This document shows positions 25,340 to 34,234 of a DNA stretch of 64,000 nt, in pieces. The stretch's first letter is position 1; the number at the start of each line of letters is the position of its first letter. Source of the DNA: Polaromonas sp. A23 (lineage in GTDB: Bacteria > Pseudomonadota > Gammaproteobacteria > Burkholderiales > Burkholderiaceae_C); assembly GCF_002001015.1 (NCBI RefSeq), contig NZ_MUNO01000005.1:97118-161117 (forward strand). Reading direction: 5' to 3'. The notes beneath the pieces were generated by a model that saw only the letters and a list, made by a program, of their open reading frames with translations, ran no database searches and was not told the origin of the DNA. The translations under genes and the position numbers were made by a program.

Positions 25340-26263
25340 ATGCGGCGCAAACTCGCGCTTGTCGGCAGCGCGCTCGGGGTGGCGCTTCTGGCTGGCTGCG
25401 CCGGGATCAAAACAGCCCCTGGCGGCGCGGTACCGCCGGTTTTGCCGCCTATTGCCGATACCGGCACGCAGCGGCCGCTGCGCCTGGGGCTGGCGCTGGG
25501 TGGCGGCGCGGCGCGTGGTTTTGCCCATGTGGGTGTCATCGCGGTGCTGGAAGAGGCCGGACTCAAACCTTCGGTGGTGGTGGGCACTTCGGCTGGCAGT
25601 CTGGTGGCGGCGCTTTACGCCAGCGGAAAAACCAGCGCCCAGCTGCAGCAGACGGCCCTGAACATGGAGGAAGTGGCCATCACCGACTGGATGCTGCCCA
25701 TCTTTGGCCGTGGCATGTTTCGCGGCGAGGCGCTGGGCCGGTATGTGAACGAGCTGGTCGCGGGGCGGCTTATCGAAAACATGGCGATCCCGCTGGGCAT
25801 TGTGGCGACCGACCTGAACAGTGGCCGGGCGGTGCTGTTCCAGCGGGGGGACACGGGCACGGCGGTGCGGGCGTCCAGCGCGGTGCCGGCGGTGTTTGTG
25901 CCGGTCAAGATCAATGGGCGCGAGTATGTGGACGGCGGCTTGGTATCGCCTGTGCCGGTGCGTTTCGCGCGCCAGATGGGTGCCGACGTTGTGGTGGCGG
26001 TCGATATCTCCAGCCCGCCAGAGGCCAACCCGGCCGATGGCACGCTGCAGATCCTGCTGCAGACCTTTGCCATCATGGGCAAAAGCATCAACCAGTACGA
26101 GCTCAAGGATGCTGATGTGGTGGTGCAGCCCTCGCAACTGGGCCTTAAAAGTGCCGACTTTTCAGCCCGCCAGCGCGCCATTGATGCGGGCAGGGCGGCG
26201 ATGCTGGCTGCGCTTCCGGCGTTGCGGGCGAAGATGGAGTCCATACGGGCGGCCGCTCGCTGA
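25340..26263 (+). CDS. Patatin-like phospholipase, lipoprotein
   Basis: A 307-residue patatin-like protein. I chose ATG 25340 because the protein then starts with MRRKLALVGSALGVALLAGC, a lipoprotein signal with lipobox LAGC; the longer reading from 25247 would run through the promoter region. The oxyanion loop is GGGAARGFAHVGV, the nucleophile Ser is in VVGTSAGS and the catalytic Asp in YVDGGLVSPVP, so the Ser-Asp dyad is intact. It probably hydrolyses phospholipids or lipids at the envelope (RssA/NTE-like group). A palindromic element follows the stop. Confidence 0.93.
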   Translation: MRRKLALVGSALGVALLAGCAGIKTAPGGAVPPVLPPIADTGTQRPLRLGLALGGGAARGFAHVGVIAVLEEAGLKPSVVVGTSAGSLVAALYASGKTSAQLQQTALNMEEVAITDWMLPIFGRGMFRGEALGRYVNELVAGRLIENMAIPLGIVATDLNSGRAVLFQRGDTGTAVRASSAVPAVFVPVKINGREYVDGGLVSPVPVRFARQMGADVVVAVDISSPPEANPADGTLQILLQTFAIMGKSINQYELKDADVVVQPSQLGLKSADFSARQRAIDAGRAAMLAALPALRAKMESIRAAAR

Positions 26264-26265
26264 CA

Positions 26266-26320
26266 CTCTGTTTTTGATAGCTGTCTCGCCCCATTCCACA
26301 AGGGCGTAAGCCATTTTTGA
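26266..26320 (+). repeat. Dispersed palindromic element, copy 6
   Basis: CTGTTTTTGATAGCTGTCTC, then GCCCCATTCCACAAGGGCGT, then AAGCCATTTTTGACG. It begins right behind the patatin stop codon and precedes a separate terminator hairpin. Confidence 0.82.
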
Positions 26321-26323
26321 CGC

Positions 26324-26353
26324 AAAAAAAAGCCTGATTTTGCAATCAGGCTT
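26324..26353 (-). terminator. Terminator between patatin and phasin genes
   Basis: A perfect 10-bp stem, AAGCCTGATT and AATCAGGCTT around TTGC, flanked by eight A on the left, which gives a T-run for minus-strand transcripts. It would end phaP messages and may also serve the patatin gene. The 200 bp between it and phaP show nothing else I recognise. Confidence 0.85.
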
Positions 26354-26553
26354 TAAGGGGTCCGTGAAACTGGATTTCTGGAAGGACCCGAGGAGACAAC
26401 TGGCTGGAGCGGGGCTCCAATGGTTGAATTATCGGAGCCACACCCCTGATTGGGTAGAGCCGGCACTCCAGAGGAAAACTTTGCAGCTTCCCGTTTGCCA
26501 GGCTCTGGCTTGAATCAGCTGGCGGTCAGGCCGGCAAATTCAAGCCCTGGGCA

Positions 26554-27096
26554 TTAACGCTTTTTCGAAGCTGTCTTCGAAGCGTTCACGGCAGTCGCGG
26601 TCACTGCGGTGATGTTGGCTTCGGCCATGTCGCTGGCTTGCTTGACGGCTTTCTGGACCGACTCGAAAGCGTTGTTGGCAGCGGCGACGGCGCTTTTCAT
26701 GACGGCAACAGCGGTTTCGGAACCGGCTGGTGCGTTTTTGGCGGCGCTGTCAACCAGGCCCATGAACTTGGCTTGGACTTCAGCAGCCTGGCCTTCAAAT
26801 GCCTTGCCGACTTCAGCACCGGTACCGGTGGCGATGTCGTACAGGTGACGGCTGTAAGCGGCTGTTTTTTCAGCCAGGGGCTGCATCAGGCTCGCTTGCA
26901 GGGCCAGCAGTTCTTGTGCGTCTTTGGCACCCAGAACGGATTGGGTGTGGTTGGCGGTTTCAGCCAGGGCAGCCTTGGAGGCCTGCACATTCAGTTCAAC
27001 CAGTTTCTCAACGCCTTCGAAGGCTTTGCTGGTCAGACCAAACAGGGTTTCGACGTTTGCTTTGTGGGAAGCCATAACTTGTTCAGCGGTCAACAT
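26554..27096 (-). CDS. phaP: Phasin, polyhydroxyalkanoate granule protein
   Basis: A 180-residue amphipathic helical protein of the betaproteobacterial phasin family (Phasin_2): [38 protein letters not shown] and the Ala/Lys-rich C-terminus. It coats polyhydroxybutyrate granules and limits their fusion. ATG 27096 has GGAGA 8 bp upstream; TTG six bases earlier is not needed. The promoter at 27196-27223 is flanked on both sides by near-identical palindromes expected to bind the repressor PhaR. Confidence 0.95.
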   Translation of the reverse strand: MLTAEQVMASHKANVETLFGLTSKAFEGVEKLVELNVQASKAALAETANHTQSVLGAKDAQELLALQASLMQPLAEKTAAYSRHLYDIATGTGAEVGKAFEGQAAEVQAKFMGLVDSAAKNAPAGSETAVAVMKSAVAAANNAFESVQKAVKQASDMAEANITAVTATAVNASKTASKKR

Positions 27097-27173
27097 ATTC
27101 AAATCTCCAATATAGGTGGGTTAAAACTCAAGTAGTTGCTCTGCTGGACAATCTGCTGGCCTTCTCTGGCGAT

Positions 27174-27246
27174 TGCTGCACTGCAACATAACTGAAGTAT
27201 AGGGATAACCCGGGAGATTGCAAGCGCTTTTTGCTGCAGTGCAGCA
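27174..27246 (-). promoter_or_regulatory. phaP promoter flanked by two PhaR-type operators
   Basis: The minus-strand promoter is TTGCAA (27223-27218), 16 bp, TATACT (27201-27196). Upstream lies TGCTGCAGTGCAGCA (27232-27246), a perfect palindrome, and downstream of the -10 lies TGCTGCACTGCAACA (27174-27188), with one mismatch. Both fit the CTGC-N3-GCAG type reported for PhaR. Two sites around one promoter suggest looping or cooperative repression relieved when polymer appears. Confidence 0.72.
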
Positions 27247-27306
27247 TTTTAGGGTTGAAGCCCTAGGAGCCTTGGCGTGCGACAGCAAGGCCCCCGGACA
27301 ATCTGG

Positions 27307-28437
27307 TCAGTAGCGGAGCTGCCCTTCGTTGTCGATGATCGCCATTTCCACATAGGACGAGCCGTTGTGGGATTGCGGCGAGTATTTCGCGACAAACCGC
27401 CCGAAACTTATTTCCCCTGCCGCTTCCATGGCCTTGATGAAGGACTCGGTGGTCAATGAACGTCCCGCCCTGCGCAGCCCCTCAACCAGCAGCTTGGCAT
27501 GCACAAATCCCTCGAATTGCGAGGCGGAGGGCTTGGCGCCCGGTGTTGTTTCGCGGAGCAGTTTCAGGTATTCGGCCACCACGGGGATGGTCGCGTTGCG
27601 CAGCGACGGCATGATTTGCGTCAAGACGATCCCGCGCGCCTGTTCTTTAAGCTCGCGGTTGATGACATCCAGGCTCGCCACTGAAAACCCGTAAAAATTA
27701 GGTTTGATGGAAGTCTGCTGGACCGCTTTGATGTAGCTGGTGAACGTCGTTCCTGCCGTGCCCAGGATCACGGCCTGTGGCTGAGCCTTCTCGGTGGCGG
27801 CGGCAGCAGCAGCAAAGTCCGGCTTGGCTGGATCGATCTTTGTTTCAACCACGAAGGTGATTTTTTCGAGGGTTGCGGCCAGGCGCAATTCGGCGAGAAG
27901 GGTTTTGCCAAGTCCGTCGTCTTGGTAGAACACTGCAATGCGCGAAATGCCCATCTGTTTCAACTGCGAAAGAATGCGCCGCGCTTCATTGGCGTAGCTG
28001 GCCCGCACGTGGAAGAGGTAGGGATTGAACTTGTCCCTGAACGCTGAAGCCCCCGTCACCGGGCCGAAGGCGATGGTCCGGGTTTCTTCCAGCAGCGGCA
28101 GGATGGCACCGGTTTGTGCGGTGCCGGTGCTGTTGTAGATTATGAAGACGTTGTCTTCCTCTATCAGCTTTCGGGTGTTTTCAACGGCGCGTTTGACGTC
28201 AAAAGCGTCGTCGAGCGTGACGTAGCTGATCTTGCGGCCATGCACGCCGCCTGCGGCATTGACCGCATCGAAGTACAGCCGTGAGCCCACGCCGTAGTCC
28301 TTGGTCTGCGGCCCCAGCGGACCGCTGAGAACGGCCGAGGCGCCGAGCCGGATTTCGATTGGGGTGACGCCCTTGTCACTTGCAAGTGCATGAGCGCCGG
28401 TGGTGAGCATCAGTGCAATGAAGATGGAACGAAACAT
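27307..28437 (-). CDS. Branched-chain amino-acid-type ABC substrate-binding protein
   Basis: A 376-residue periplasmic type 1 binding protein (LivK-like) with a signal peptide ending in HALA-SD. EIRLGASAVLSGPLGPQTKD, FDAVNAAGGVHGRKI and YNSTGTAQTGAILPL are the usual ligand-domain motifs. It starts at ATG 28437 with GGAGAC before it. No permease or ATPase genes adjoin, as is common for the many orphan binding proteins of Comamonadaceae. The ligand is unknown. Confidence 0.9.
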   Translation of the reverse strand: MFRSIFIALMLTTGAHALASDKGVTPIEIRLGASAVLSGPLGPQTKDYGVGSRLYFDAVNAAGGVHGRKISYVTLDDAFDVKRAVENTRKLIEEDNVFIIYNSTGTAQTGAILPLLEETRTIAFGPVTGASAFRDKFNPYLFHVRASYANEARRILSQLKQMGISRIAVFYQDDGLGKTLLAELRLAATLEKITFVVETKIDPAKPDFAAAAAATEKAQPQAVILGTAGTTFTSYIKAVQQTSIKPNFYGFSVASLDVINRELKEQARGIVLTQIMPSLRNATIPVVAEYLKLLRETTPGAKPSASQFEGFVHAKLLVEGLRRAGRSLTTESFIKAMEAAGEISFGRFVAKYSPQSHNGSSYVEMAIIDNEGQLRY

Positions 28438-28509
28438 GTTTGTCTCCTTGGGAACGTTTGCCGTGTCTTGGCTGGTGTCTTATCTGTTATCTCTGCTGCC
28501 GAATTTCAT

Positions 28510-28968
28510 CTAAGCGTCGTTGCCTGCATGGCTTTTCCCATGACCGCGGTGATCCAGTCCTGACGCCAGACCCTGCGGCAGCACGTCCCGAAACAGGCTG
28601 GTGAGCTGCAGCAGCTTTTTGACTGCGCGCTCCTCGCCGTGGACGCTTGCCAGAACTGCCATCAAATCGCCTCGCAGCGCCCACAGGCCTTGCGCATCTT
28701 CCGCATGGTGGATGCGCCTTTCGAGCCGGTGTTGCCTGTCACCGCTGCTGCTGCCGTCGTCAAGGGCTGCGAGCATCGAGGAGCGTATTTTTTCAATCGT
28801 GACCGCTTGTTCTGCATCCCCGAGCCGGGGTGACTTCAGGCCTTGCGCACGGGCTGTGGGGTTTGGTGTAAGCCAGGACATGGTGTGCACTTTGGTGTGA
28901 TTGAACGGCGGATCCTGATTGATCAGTGAGTCACGAAGCAGAAAGAGTTCTTTATGGTTATCAAACAT
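28510..28968 (-). CDS. Hypothetical protein
   Basis: A 152-residue soluble protein rich in charged residues, beginning MFDNHKELFLLRDSLINQD and containing a helical middle (EKIRSSMLAALDD, HAEDAQGLWALRGDLMAVLA, ERAVKKLLQLTSLFRDVLP). I do not recognise a family. No signal peptide or membrane segment. The ordered alternation of helices and the lack of stop codons suggest a real gene; it lies 72 bp before the binding-protein gene on the same strand and could share its transcript. Confidence 0.65.
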   Translation of the reverse strand: MFDNHKELFLLRDSLINQDPPFNHTKVHTMSWLTPNPTARAQGLKSPRLGDAEQAVTIEKIRSSMLAALDDGSSSGDRQHRLERRIHHAEDAQGLWALRGDLMAVLASVHGEERAVKKLLQLTSLFRDVLPQGLASGLDHRGHGKSHAGNDA

Positions 28969-29103
28969 AGCTATTTTGTATAACTAAAACAAGAGACCAT
29001 TCCCTTGTTAACACTTAGGAGTTACCCTTGTAATACCGCCTCAGGTCGGTTTTTCCGCGTTGCGGGTGAAGGACCCGTCTGGCTTATCTGCCTTCGAATT
29101 ACC

Positions 29104-30048
29104 TTGCAAGCTTTTTACGCCGACAACTTTGTGCTGCCTCTGCCCCCGGGGAACCGGTTTCCCATGGCCAAGTACCAGCGCCTGCGGGACCGCGTGGCTC
29201 GGGAGTTGCCGGAGGTGAGCATGGGTGTGGCACCACGCGCCAGCGACGGTGAACTGGCGCTGGCCCATGCCCCGGCATACATTCAGGCCGTGGCCGACGG
29301 AACGCTGGATGCGATGGCGATGCGCGAGATAGGCTTCCCCTGGAGCCCGGAAATGGTCGAGCGCTCGCGCCGCTCGGCCGGTGCGACCATTGCGGCGGCT
29401 CGTGCCGCTTTGGGCTTGGGTGGACGAGGGGAGGGCGTGGCCGGCAACATGGCGGGCGGTACCCACCATGCGTCCAAAAACAAGGGTGGGGGTTTTTGCG
29501 TCTTCAATGATGCTGCCGTTGCCACCCGCCTCATGCAGGCCGAACATGCGCGCGCGCGCCTGCGGAACGTACCTGCGCTTCAAGTGGCCATCATTGACCT
29601 GGACGTGCACCAGGGCAATGGAACAGCCAGCATCTTCAGCACAGACCCCAGCGTTTTCACACTTTCCCTGCATGGGCAGAAAAACTTCCCTTTTCGCAAA
29701 GAGGCGAGCAATCTGGATGTGGACCTGCCTGACGGCTGCACTGACGATCCTTACCTGCAGGCGCTGGAACATGCGCTCGACGAACTCGATCGGCGCTTCC
29801 AGCCGGGCCTGGTGATTTACCTTGCAGGGGCGGATCCCTTCGAGGGCGACCGGCTGGGGCGGCTCAAGCTGAGTTACGACGGCCTGGAGGCCAGGGACCG
29901 GCGCGTCTTTGACTGGGCCTGGCAGCGCCGCATCCCACTGGCCCTTGCGATGGCCGGTGGATATGGAGTCAACATCGACGAGACCGTGCAGGTCCAGATC
30001 AATACCTACCGTGTTGCGCTCGAGTACTGGAAACGCTGGAATTCCTGA
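29104..30048 (+). CDS. HDAC-family deacetylase (histone deacetylase-like amidohydrolase)
   Basis: A 314-residue zinc amidohydrolase of the arginase/deacetylase fold. I place the start at TTG 29104 because the protein then reads LQAFYADNFVLPLPPGNRFP, the family N-terminus; ATG 29164 would cut into it. GGTHHASKNKGGGFCVFNDA holds the active-site His pair, IDLDVHQGNG the first Zn ligands (Asp, His) and AGADPFEGDRLG the second Asp. Bacterial members deacetylate small acetylated amines or acetoin-related substrates rather than histones. Substrate unknown. Confidence 0.9.
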   Translation: MQAFYADNFVLPLPPGNRFPMAKYQRLRDRVARELPEVSMGVAPRASDGELALAHAPAYIQAVADGTLDAMAMREIGFPWSPEMVERSRRSAGATIAAARAALGLGGRGEGVAGNMAGGTHHASKNKGGGFCVFNDAAVATRLMQAEHARARLRNVPALQVAIIDLDVHQGNGTASIFSTDPSVFTLSLHGQKNFPFRKEASNLDVDLPDGCTDDPYLQALEHALDELDRRFQPGLVIYLAGADPFEGDRLGRLKLSYDGLEARDRRVFDWAWQRRIPLALAMAGGYGVNIDETVQVQINTYRVALEYWKRWNS

Positions 30049-30136
30049 CGGGCGGGCATGAGGGGATAGCTGCTACATTGCCCCAGGGCCGTCACGGCCA
30101 GGAACAAGAACAAAACTCAGCAGCACAAGAAAAAGC

Positions 30137-31129
30137 ATGGCGCCTGTCCCCGACGCTCTGGAAAAAAAGCCCGCCGGCCGCGTGCTGGTGCTGGGCGGCA
30201 CCGGCTTCATCGGCCGCCATGCCGTGGCGGCACTGCATGCCGCAGGGGCGCTGGTCGCGATAGGCAGCCGCCACCCCACGCGCCATGAAAGCGCCTATCC
30301 ATTTGCTGCCTTGCGGCTTGCGCGTTTCGAGCAGCTGCTGCAGCCAGGCGCATGGGCTGGTCTGCTGGAAGATATCGACGTAGTTGTCAATTGCGTGGGA
30401 ATCCTGCGCCAGAGGCCGCATGAGTCTTACGACCATGTGCATCACTGCGCGCCCGCTGCTCTGGCCGTGGCCTGTGCGCAAGCCGGCATACGGCTGATCC
30501 ACACGTCTGCCCTCGGTTTGCATGAGAGCGCCAGGAGTCGTTTTTTGTCCAGCAAGCTGCTTGGTGAGCGCGCCATACGGGCTTCGGCCTGCGACTACAG
30601 CCTGGTGCGTCCTTCCCTGCTGGATGGCGAGGGAGGATTCGGCGCCCGCTGGTTGCGCGGCCTGTCGCGCTCCCCGTTTCACTTCATTCCCCGCGGCGCG
30701 CGCGGCGGCATTGCCGCGATGACTGCCGACGACCTGGGAAAGGCGTACGCCGCGCTGGCTGTCCTGCCTTCATTGGCCGGGCACCGGGACGTCGAGCTGG
30801 GCGGTGTTCATCACTACGGCTACGCCGAGTATTTGCGCGAATTGCGTAGCTGCTACACGGGTTCCAGGGCGCTCCAGCTTCCCTTGCCCGACTGGATGGC
30901 TCGCCTGGGCGCGCATCTCTGCGATGCGCTGCATTTTTCGCCGTTTTCTTTCGGTCACTGGATTTTGCTGCAACGGGACAATGTTCCCGTGCCCAACCGG
31001 CTGCCCGAACTGCTGGGACGGGCGCCCAGTCCGATCAGGCCGGCAAGCGACCGCGGGCCCGGCACCTTGCGCGCTGGCAAAATAGGGCCTCATGACCTCA
31101 TCGACACGTCCTCAAGCCGAGCCTCGTAG
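30137..31129 (+). CDS. NAD(P)-binding SDR/epimerase-like protein
   Basis: A 330-residue atypical SDR with the dinucleotide loop VLVLGGTGFIGRHAV at residues 16-30 and VVNCVGILRQ after it, similar to NDUFA9-like or DUF2867-type reductases. The catalytic Tyr-x3-Lys is not obvious (SRFLSSKLLGERA), so it may bind nucleotide without classical SDR chemistry. Its end overlaps the following thioesterase gene by 38 bp, and a nitroreductase gene follows, so the three are probably one operon. Confidence 0.82.
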   Translation: MAPVPDALEKKPAGRVLVLGGTGFIGRHAVAALHAAGALVAIGSRHPTRHESAYPFAALRLARFEQLLQPGAWAGLLEDIDVVVNCVGILRQRPHESYDHVHHCAPAALAVACAQAGIRLIHTSALGLHESARSRFLSSKLLGERAIRASACDYSLVRPSLLDGEGGFGARWLRGLSRSPFHFIPRGARGGIAAMTADDLGKAYAALAVLPSLAGHRDVELGGVHHYGYAEYLRELRSCYTGSRALQLPLPDWMARLGAHLCDALHFSPFSFGHWILLQRDNVPVPNRLPELLGRAPSPIRPASDRGPGTLRAGKIGPHDLIDTSSSRAS

Positions 31130-31538
31130 CGCTTACCGGATCTTTCGCCCCATCGGCACGCGCTGGTCCGATAACGATGTGTATGGCCATGTCAACAACG
31201 TCGTGTATTACAGCTGGTTCGATACGGCGGTCAATGGCTACCTGATCGAGTCCGGCGCGATAGACATCCATGACGGCGCTGTGATCGGGCTGGTGATCGA
31301 GACGCAGTGCAACTATTTTTCGCCCCTGTCTTTTCCGCAACCCGTGGTCGCGGGGATCCGCGTGGCACACGTGGGCTCGTCCAGCGTGCGTTACGAGGTG
31401 GGGCTGTTCGCCGGGCCGGAGAGCGAGGCCCTGAGCGCCGCCAAAGGCCATTTCATTCATGTGTATGTTGACCGGCAGACGCGCCGCCCCGTGCCCCTGC
31501 CGCCCCGGCTGTTGACTGTATTGGAGACCCTCAAGTGA
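31092..31538 (+). CDS. Acyl-CoA thioesterase, 4HBT family
   Basis: A 148-residue hot-dog-fold thioesterase. RWSDNDVYGHVNNVVYYSWF carries the Asp of the 4-hydroxybenzoyl-CoA thioesterase-type active site (D-x-Y/G-H-V-N-N). It hydrolyses acyl-CoA thioesters in the cytoplasm. It starts at ATG 31092 inside the end of the upstream gene and overlaps the nitroreductase start by 4 bp, so expression is coupled. Confidence 0.9.
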   Translation: MTSSTRPQAEPRSAYRIFRPIGTRWSDNDVYGHVNNVVYYSWFDTAVNGYLIESGAIDIHDGAVIGLVIETQCNYFSPLSFPQPVVAGIRVAHVGSSSVRYEVGLFAGPESEALSAAKGHFIHVYVDRQTRRPVPLPPRLLTVLETLK

Positions 31539-32236
31539 CCGAAGCCCTGAATGCTGTGGATGCCGCCATCCACAGCCGTATGTCAACGCGCGCATTCCTG
31601 CCCAAAGCCGTACCGCGTTCCACTCTTGAGCATCTGCTGGAAATAGCCAGCCGTGCGCCCTCTGGCACCAATACCCAACCGTGGAAGGTGTATGTGTTGC
31701 AGGGCGCCAGCCGCGACAGCCTTGCGGACAAGGTTTGTGCAGCCCATGACGCCATCCGCGCCAATCCCGAGCTTGCGGCCGAATACAGGGAAGAGTACGA
31801 CTACTACCCTGAAAAGTGGGTGTCCCCCTATATCGACCGGCGCCGTGAAAACGGCTGGGGCCTTTACGGCCTGCTCGGTATAGGCAAGGGTGACAAGGAC
31901 AAGATGCATGCCCAGCACCAGCGCAACTACCGGTTTTTCGATGCACCGGTTGGCCTGATGTTCACGCTGGACCGCGTGATGGGCCGCGGCAGTTTGGTGG
32001 ACTACGGCATGTTCATGCAAAACATCATGGTGGCTGCCCGCGGCCATGGGCTCCATACCTGTCCGCAGGCGGCCTGGAATGGCTTTGCCAAAATCATCCT
32101 GCCGCACGTTGGTGCAGGCGACGACGAAATGCTGGTGTGCGGCATGGCGTTGGGATATGCCGACGAAACAGCCCTGGTCAATACCTTCCGCACGCCGCGC
32201 GTGAGCCAGCAGGCCTTCACGACCTGGCTGGAATGA
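31535..32236 (+). CDS. Nitroreductase family protein
   Basis: A 233-residue FMN-dependent reductase starting at GTG 31535, which overlaps the thioesterase stop as GTGA. SRMSTRAFLPKAVP and EIASRAPSGTNTQPWKVYVL are the FMN-binding motifs of the NfsB/NfnB family, and DYGMFMQNIMVAARGHGLHT the second flavin contact. It reduces nitroaromatics, quinones or related electrophiles using NAD(P)H. It is the last gene of a three-gene run; a GC-rich intergenic repeat follows. Confidence 0.92.
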   Translation: MTEALNAVDAAIHSRMSTRAFLPKAVPRSTLEHLLEIASRAPSGTNTQPWKVYVLQGASRDSLADKVCAAHDAIRANPELAAEYREEYDYYPEKWVSPYIDRRRENGWGLYGLLGIGKGDKDKMHAQHQRNYRFFDAPVGLMFTLDRVMGRGSLVDYGMFMQNIMVAARGHGLHTCPQAAWNGFAKIILPHVGAGDDEMLVCGMALGYADETALVNTFRTPRVSQQAFTTWLE

Positions 32237-32240
32237 AAGG

Positions 32241-32348
32241 CCCCCACGGTCGCGCACTTCGTGTCGCTTCCTGCCCCCCGAGGGGGCCGCTGCGCCTGCG
32301 GACTGGCGAAGCCAGATCCGCGGCCCCTGCTTGTATGAAGAGGGGGCA
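32241..32348 (-). repeat. GC-rich dispersed intergenic repeat, inverted copy
   Basis: Read on the minus strand it begins CAAGCAGGGGCCGCGGATCT, continues GGCTTCGCCAGTCCGCAGGC and GCAGCGGCCCCCTCGGGGGG, and ends GCGCGACCGTGGGGGCC. Head and tail agree with the copies at 24.1 and 39.3 kb. It fills the gap between the nitroreductase and FKBP genes. Confidence 0.8.
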
Positions 32349-32467
32349 CGTCTGTCATCGTGCTGGCGCTCTATCGCCTCCTGAACGTGCCTCCGTAGTG
32401 CCACTTGCGGGTAAAGTCAGGGGTTCGCGCAAAAGCGCATCTTCCCCCCATTTTTTGAAAGACTTTT

Positions 32468-32818
32468 ATGGCACTGACCACCACCCCCTCTGGCCTCCAA
32501 TACGAAGACACCGTGCTTGGCACCGGTGCGATTGCAAAAGCTGGCCAGAACGTCCGCGTGCATTACACCGGCTGGCTGTACAACGATGGCGTGCAGGGCG
32601 CCAAGTTCGATTCCAGCAAGGACCGTGGTGACCCGTTCCAGTTTTCGCTTGGCGCGGGTCAGGTGATCAAGGGCTGGGACGAAGGCGTGCAGGGCATGTC
32701 GGTGGGCGGTACGCGCCGCCTGGTGATTCCGGCCGAACTCGGTTATGGCGCCCGCGGCGCCGGTGGCGTGATTCCGCCGAACGCCACGCTGCTGTTCGAA
32801 GTCGATTTTCTGGGTTAA
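32468..32818 (+). CDS. FKBP-type peptidyl-prolyl isomerase
   Basis: A 116-residue single-domain FKBP with no signal peptide, hence cytoplasmic. VRVHYTGWLYNDGVQGAKFD, SKDRGDPFQFSLGAGQVIKG and WDEGVQGMSVGGTRRLVIPA are the canonical strands around the active site, ending in YGARGAGGVIPPNATLLFEV. It catalyses cis-trans isomerisation of Xaa-Pro bonds. It is monocistronic; a MITE-like element starts 24 bp after the stop codon. Confidence 0.95.
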   Translation: MALTTTPSGLQYEDTVLGTGAIAKAGQNVRVHYTGWLYNDGVQGAKFDSSKDRGDPFQFSLGAGQVIKGWDEGVQGMSVGGTRRLVIPAELGYGARGAGGVIPPNATLLFEVDFLG

Positions 32819-32841
32819 GTATTCTGTGATTCCACGCGGCC

Positions 32842-32986
32842 CGGGCACTTCCAGAAATTCAGTTTTTTGGGATGAAGTGCAAGGCGCGCGGCGCGGAGGA
32901 TACCGGAATGCACTTGGGTGCATGAGGATTCCGAGCACCGCGCAACGAAGCAATTCGCCCAAAAAATGGATTTATGGAGGTGCCCG
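32842..32986. mobile_element. MITE-like element A, overlapping the pncB ribosome site
   Basis: A 145-bp element with 30-bp imperfect terminal inverted repeats: CGGGCACTTCCAGAAATTCA plus GTTTTTTGGG on the left, and on the right a reverse complement beginning CGGGCACCTCCATAAATCCA. It has no coding capacity, and the interior contains GGAATGCAC/GTGCATGAGGATTCC-type partial palindromes. Its right end contains GGAGG (32976-32980), nine bases before the pncB start codon. Confidence 0.78.
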
Positions 32987-32989
32987 ACC

Positions 32990-34177
32990 ATGATCATCAC
33001 CAGCCTGCTTGACACCGACCTGTACAAGTTCACCATGATGCAGGTGGTGCTGCACCAGTTTCCGGGCGCCCAGGTCGAGTACCGTTTCAAGTGCCGCAAC
33101 GCCGGTGCATCAGGGGTGAGTGATCTCGCGCCCTATATCCGCGAAATCCGTGAGGAAATTCGCGCGCTGTGCAGCCTGCATTTTCAGGACGCCGAACTGT
33201 CTTACCTGCGCGGCATGCGTTTCATCAAAAGCGACTTTGTCGACTTTCTGGGCCTGTTCCGCCTCAACGAAAAATACGTCAGCGTGAAGGCACTGCCTTC
33301 CGGTGAAATCGAGGTCGTGATCGAAGGGCCGTGGCTGCACACCATCCTGTTCGAAATTCCGGTGCTGGCCATCATCAATGAGGTTTATTTCCGCAACACG
33401 CAGAAGCTCGCCGATGTGATGGAAGGGCGCAAGCGCCTGGACGCCAAGATCGGGCTGCTGAAAGCGGAAGGCCTGGCCACCCTGAAGATTGCCGACTACG
33501 GTACGCGCCGCCGCTTTGGCCAGGCCTGGCACGAAGAAGTGCTGCGTACCCTGATTGCGCGCCTGGGCGCCGGTAGCGAGGGGCAGTTCGCCGGGACCAG
33601 CAATGTGCTGTTCGCCATGAAGCTGGGTCTGACGCCGCTGGGCACCATGGCCCACGAGTATCTGCAGGCCTGCCAGGCCCTGGGGCCGCGCCTGCGGGAC
33701 AGCCAGGTGTTTGGCTTCGAGTCCTGGGCCAAGGAGTACCGCGGCGACCTGGGCATTGCGCTTAGCGATGTCTACGGCATGAGCGCTTTCCTGCGCGACT
33801 TCGACCTCTATTTCTGCAAGTTGTTCGATGGCGCGCGTCACGACAGCGGTGATCCTTTTGCCTGGGGTGAGCGCCTGATCGAGCACTATCGCAAAAACCG
33901 GGTGGACCCCAAAACCAAAACCCTGATCTTCAGTGATGCGCTGACGGTGCCGCGAATCATCGAGCTCTACCAGCAGTTCAGGGGCCGTTGCCAACTGGCC
34001 TTCGGGATAGGTACCAACCTGACCAATGACCTGGGGTACGAGCCCCTGCAGATCGTCATCAAGATGGTGCGCTGCAATGGCCAGCCGGTGGCAAAACTCT
34101 CGGATACACCCTCCAAGAACATGTGCGATGACGAGAAATACCTGGCCTACCTGCGTCAGGTTTTTGACATTGCCTGA
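32990..34177 (+). CDS. pncB: Nicotinate phosphoribosyltransferase
   Basis: A 395-residue enzyme that makes nicotinate mononucleotide from nicotinate, PRPP and ATP in NAD salvage. It starts [20 protein letters not shown] at ATG 32990, with GGAGG 9 bp upstream inside a MITE end; the in-frame ATG at 32918 would read through the element. [13 protein letters not shown] residues appear as [20 protein letters not shown] (phosphorylated His region is GTMAHE), and [16 protein letters not shown] and [12 protein letters not shown] form the PRPP site. Length fits the family. Confidence 0.95.
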   Translation: MIITSLLDTDLYKFTMMQVVLHQFPGAQVEYRFKCRNAGASGVSDLAPYIREIREEIRALCSLHFQDAELSYLRGMRFIKSDFVDFLGLFRLNEKYVSVKALPSGEIEVVIEGPWLHTILFEIPVLAIINEVYFRNTQKLADVMEGRKRLDAKIGLLKAEGLATLKIADYGTRRRFGQAWHEEVLRTLIARLGAGSEGQFAGTSNVLFAMKLGLTPLGTMAHEYLQACQALGPRLRDSQVFGFESWAKEYRGDLGIALSDVYGMSAFLRDFDLYFCKLFDGARHDSGDPFAWGERLIEHYRKNRVDPKTKTLIFSDALTVPRIIELYQQFRGRCQLAFGIGTNLTNDLGYEPLQIVIKMVRCNGQPVAKLSDTPSKNMCDDEKYLAYLRQVFDIA

Positions 34178-34234
34178 CCTGATAATGAGGGGTGAACGGC
34201 CGCTACCGGGGCCCGCAATAACAATGGAGACACC

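Noticed and set aside
29005..29103. An upstream in-frame start for the HDAC-like gene
   Set aside because: Family N-termini begin at the QAFYADNFVLP segment; the upstream codons look non-coding and lack a ribosome site.
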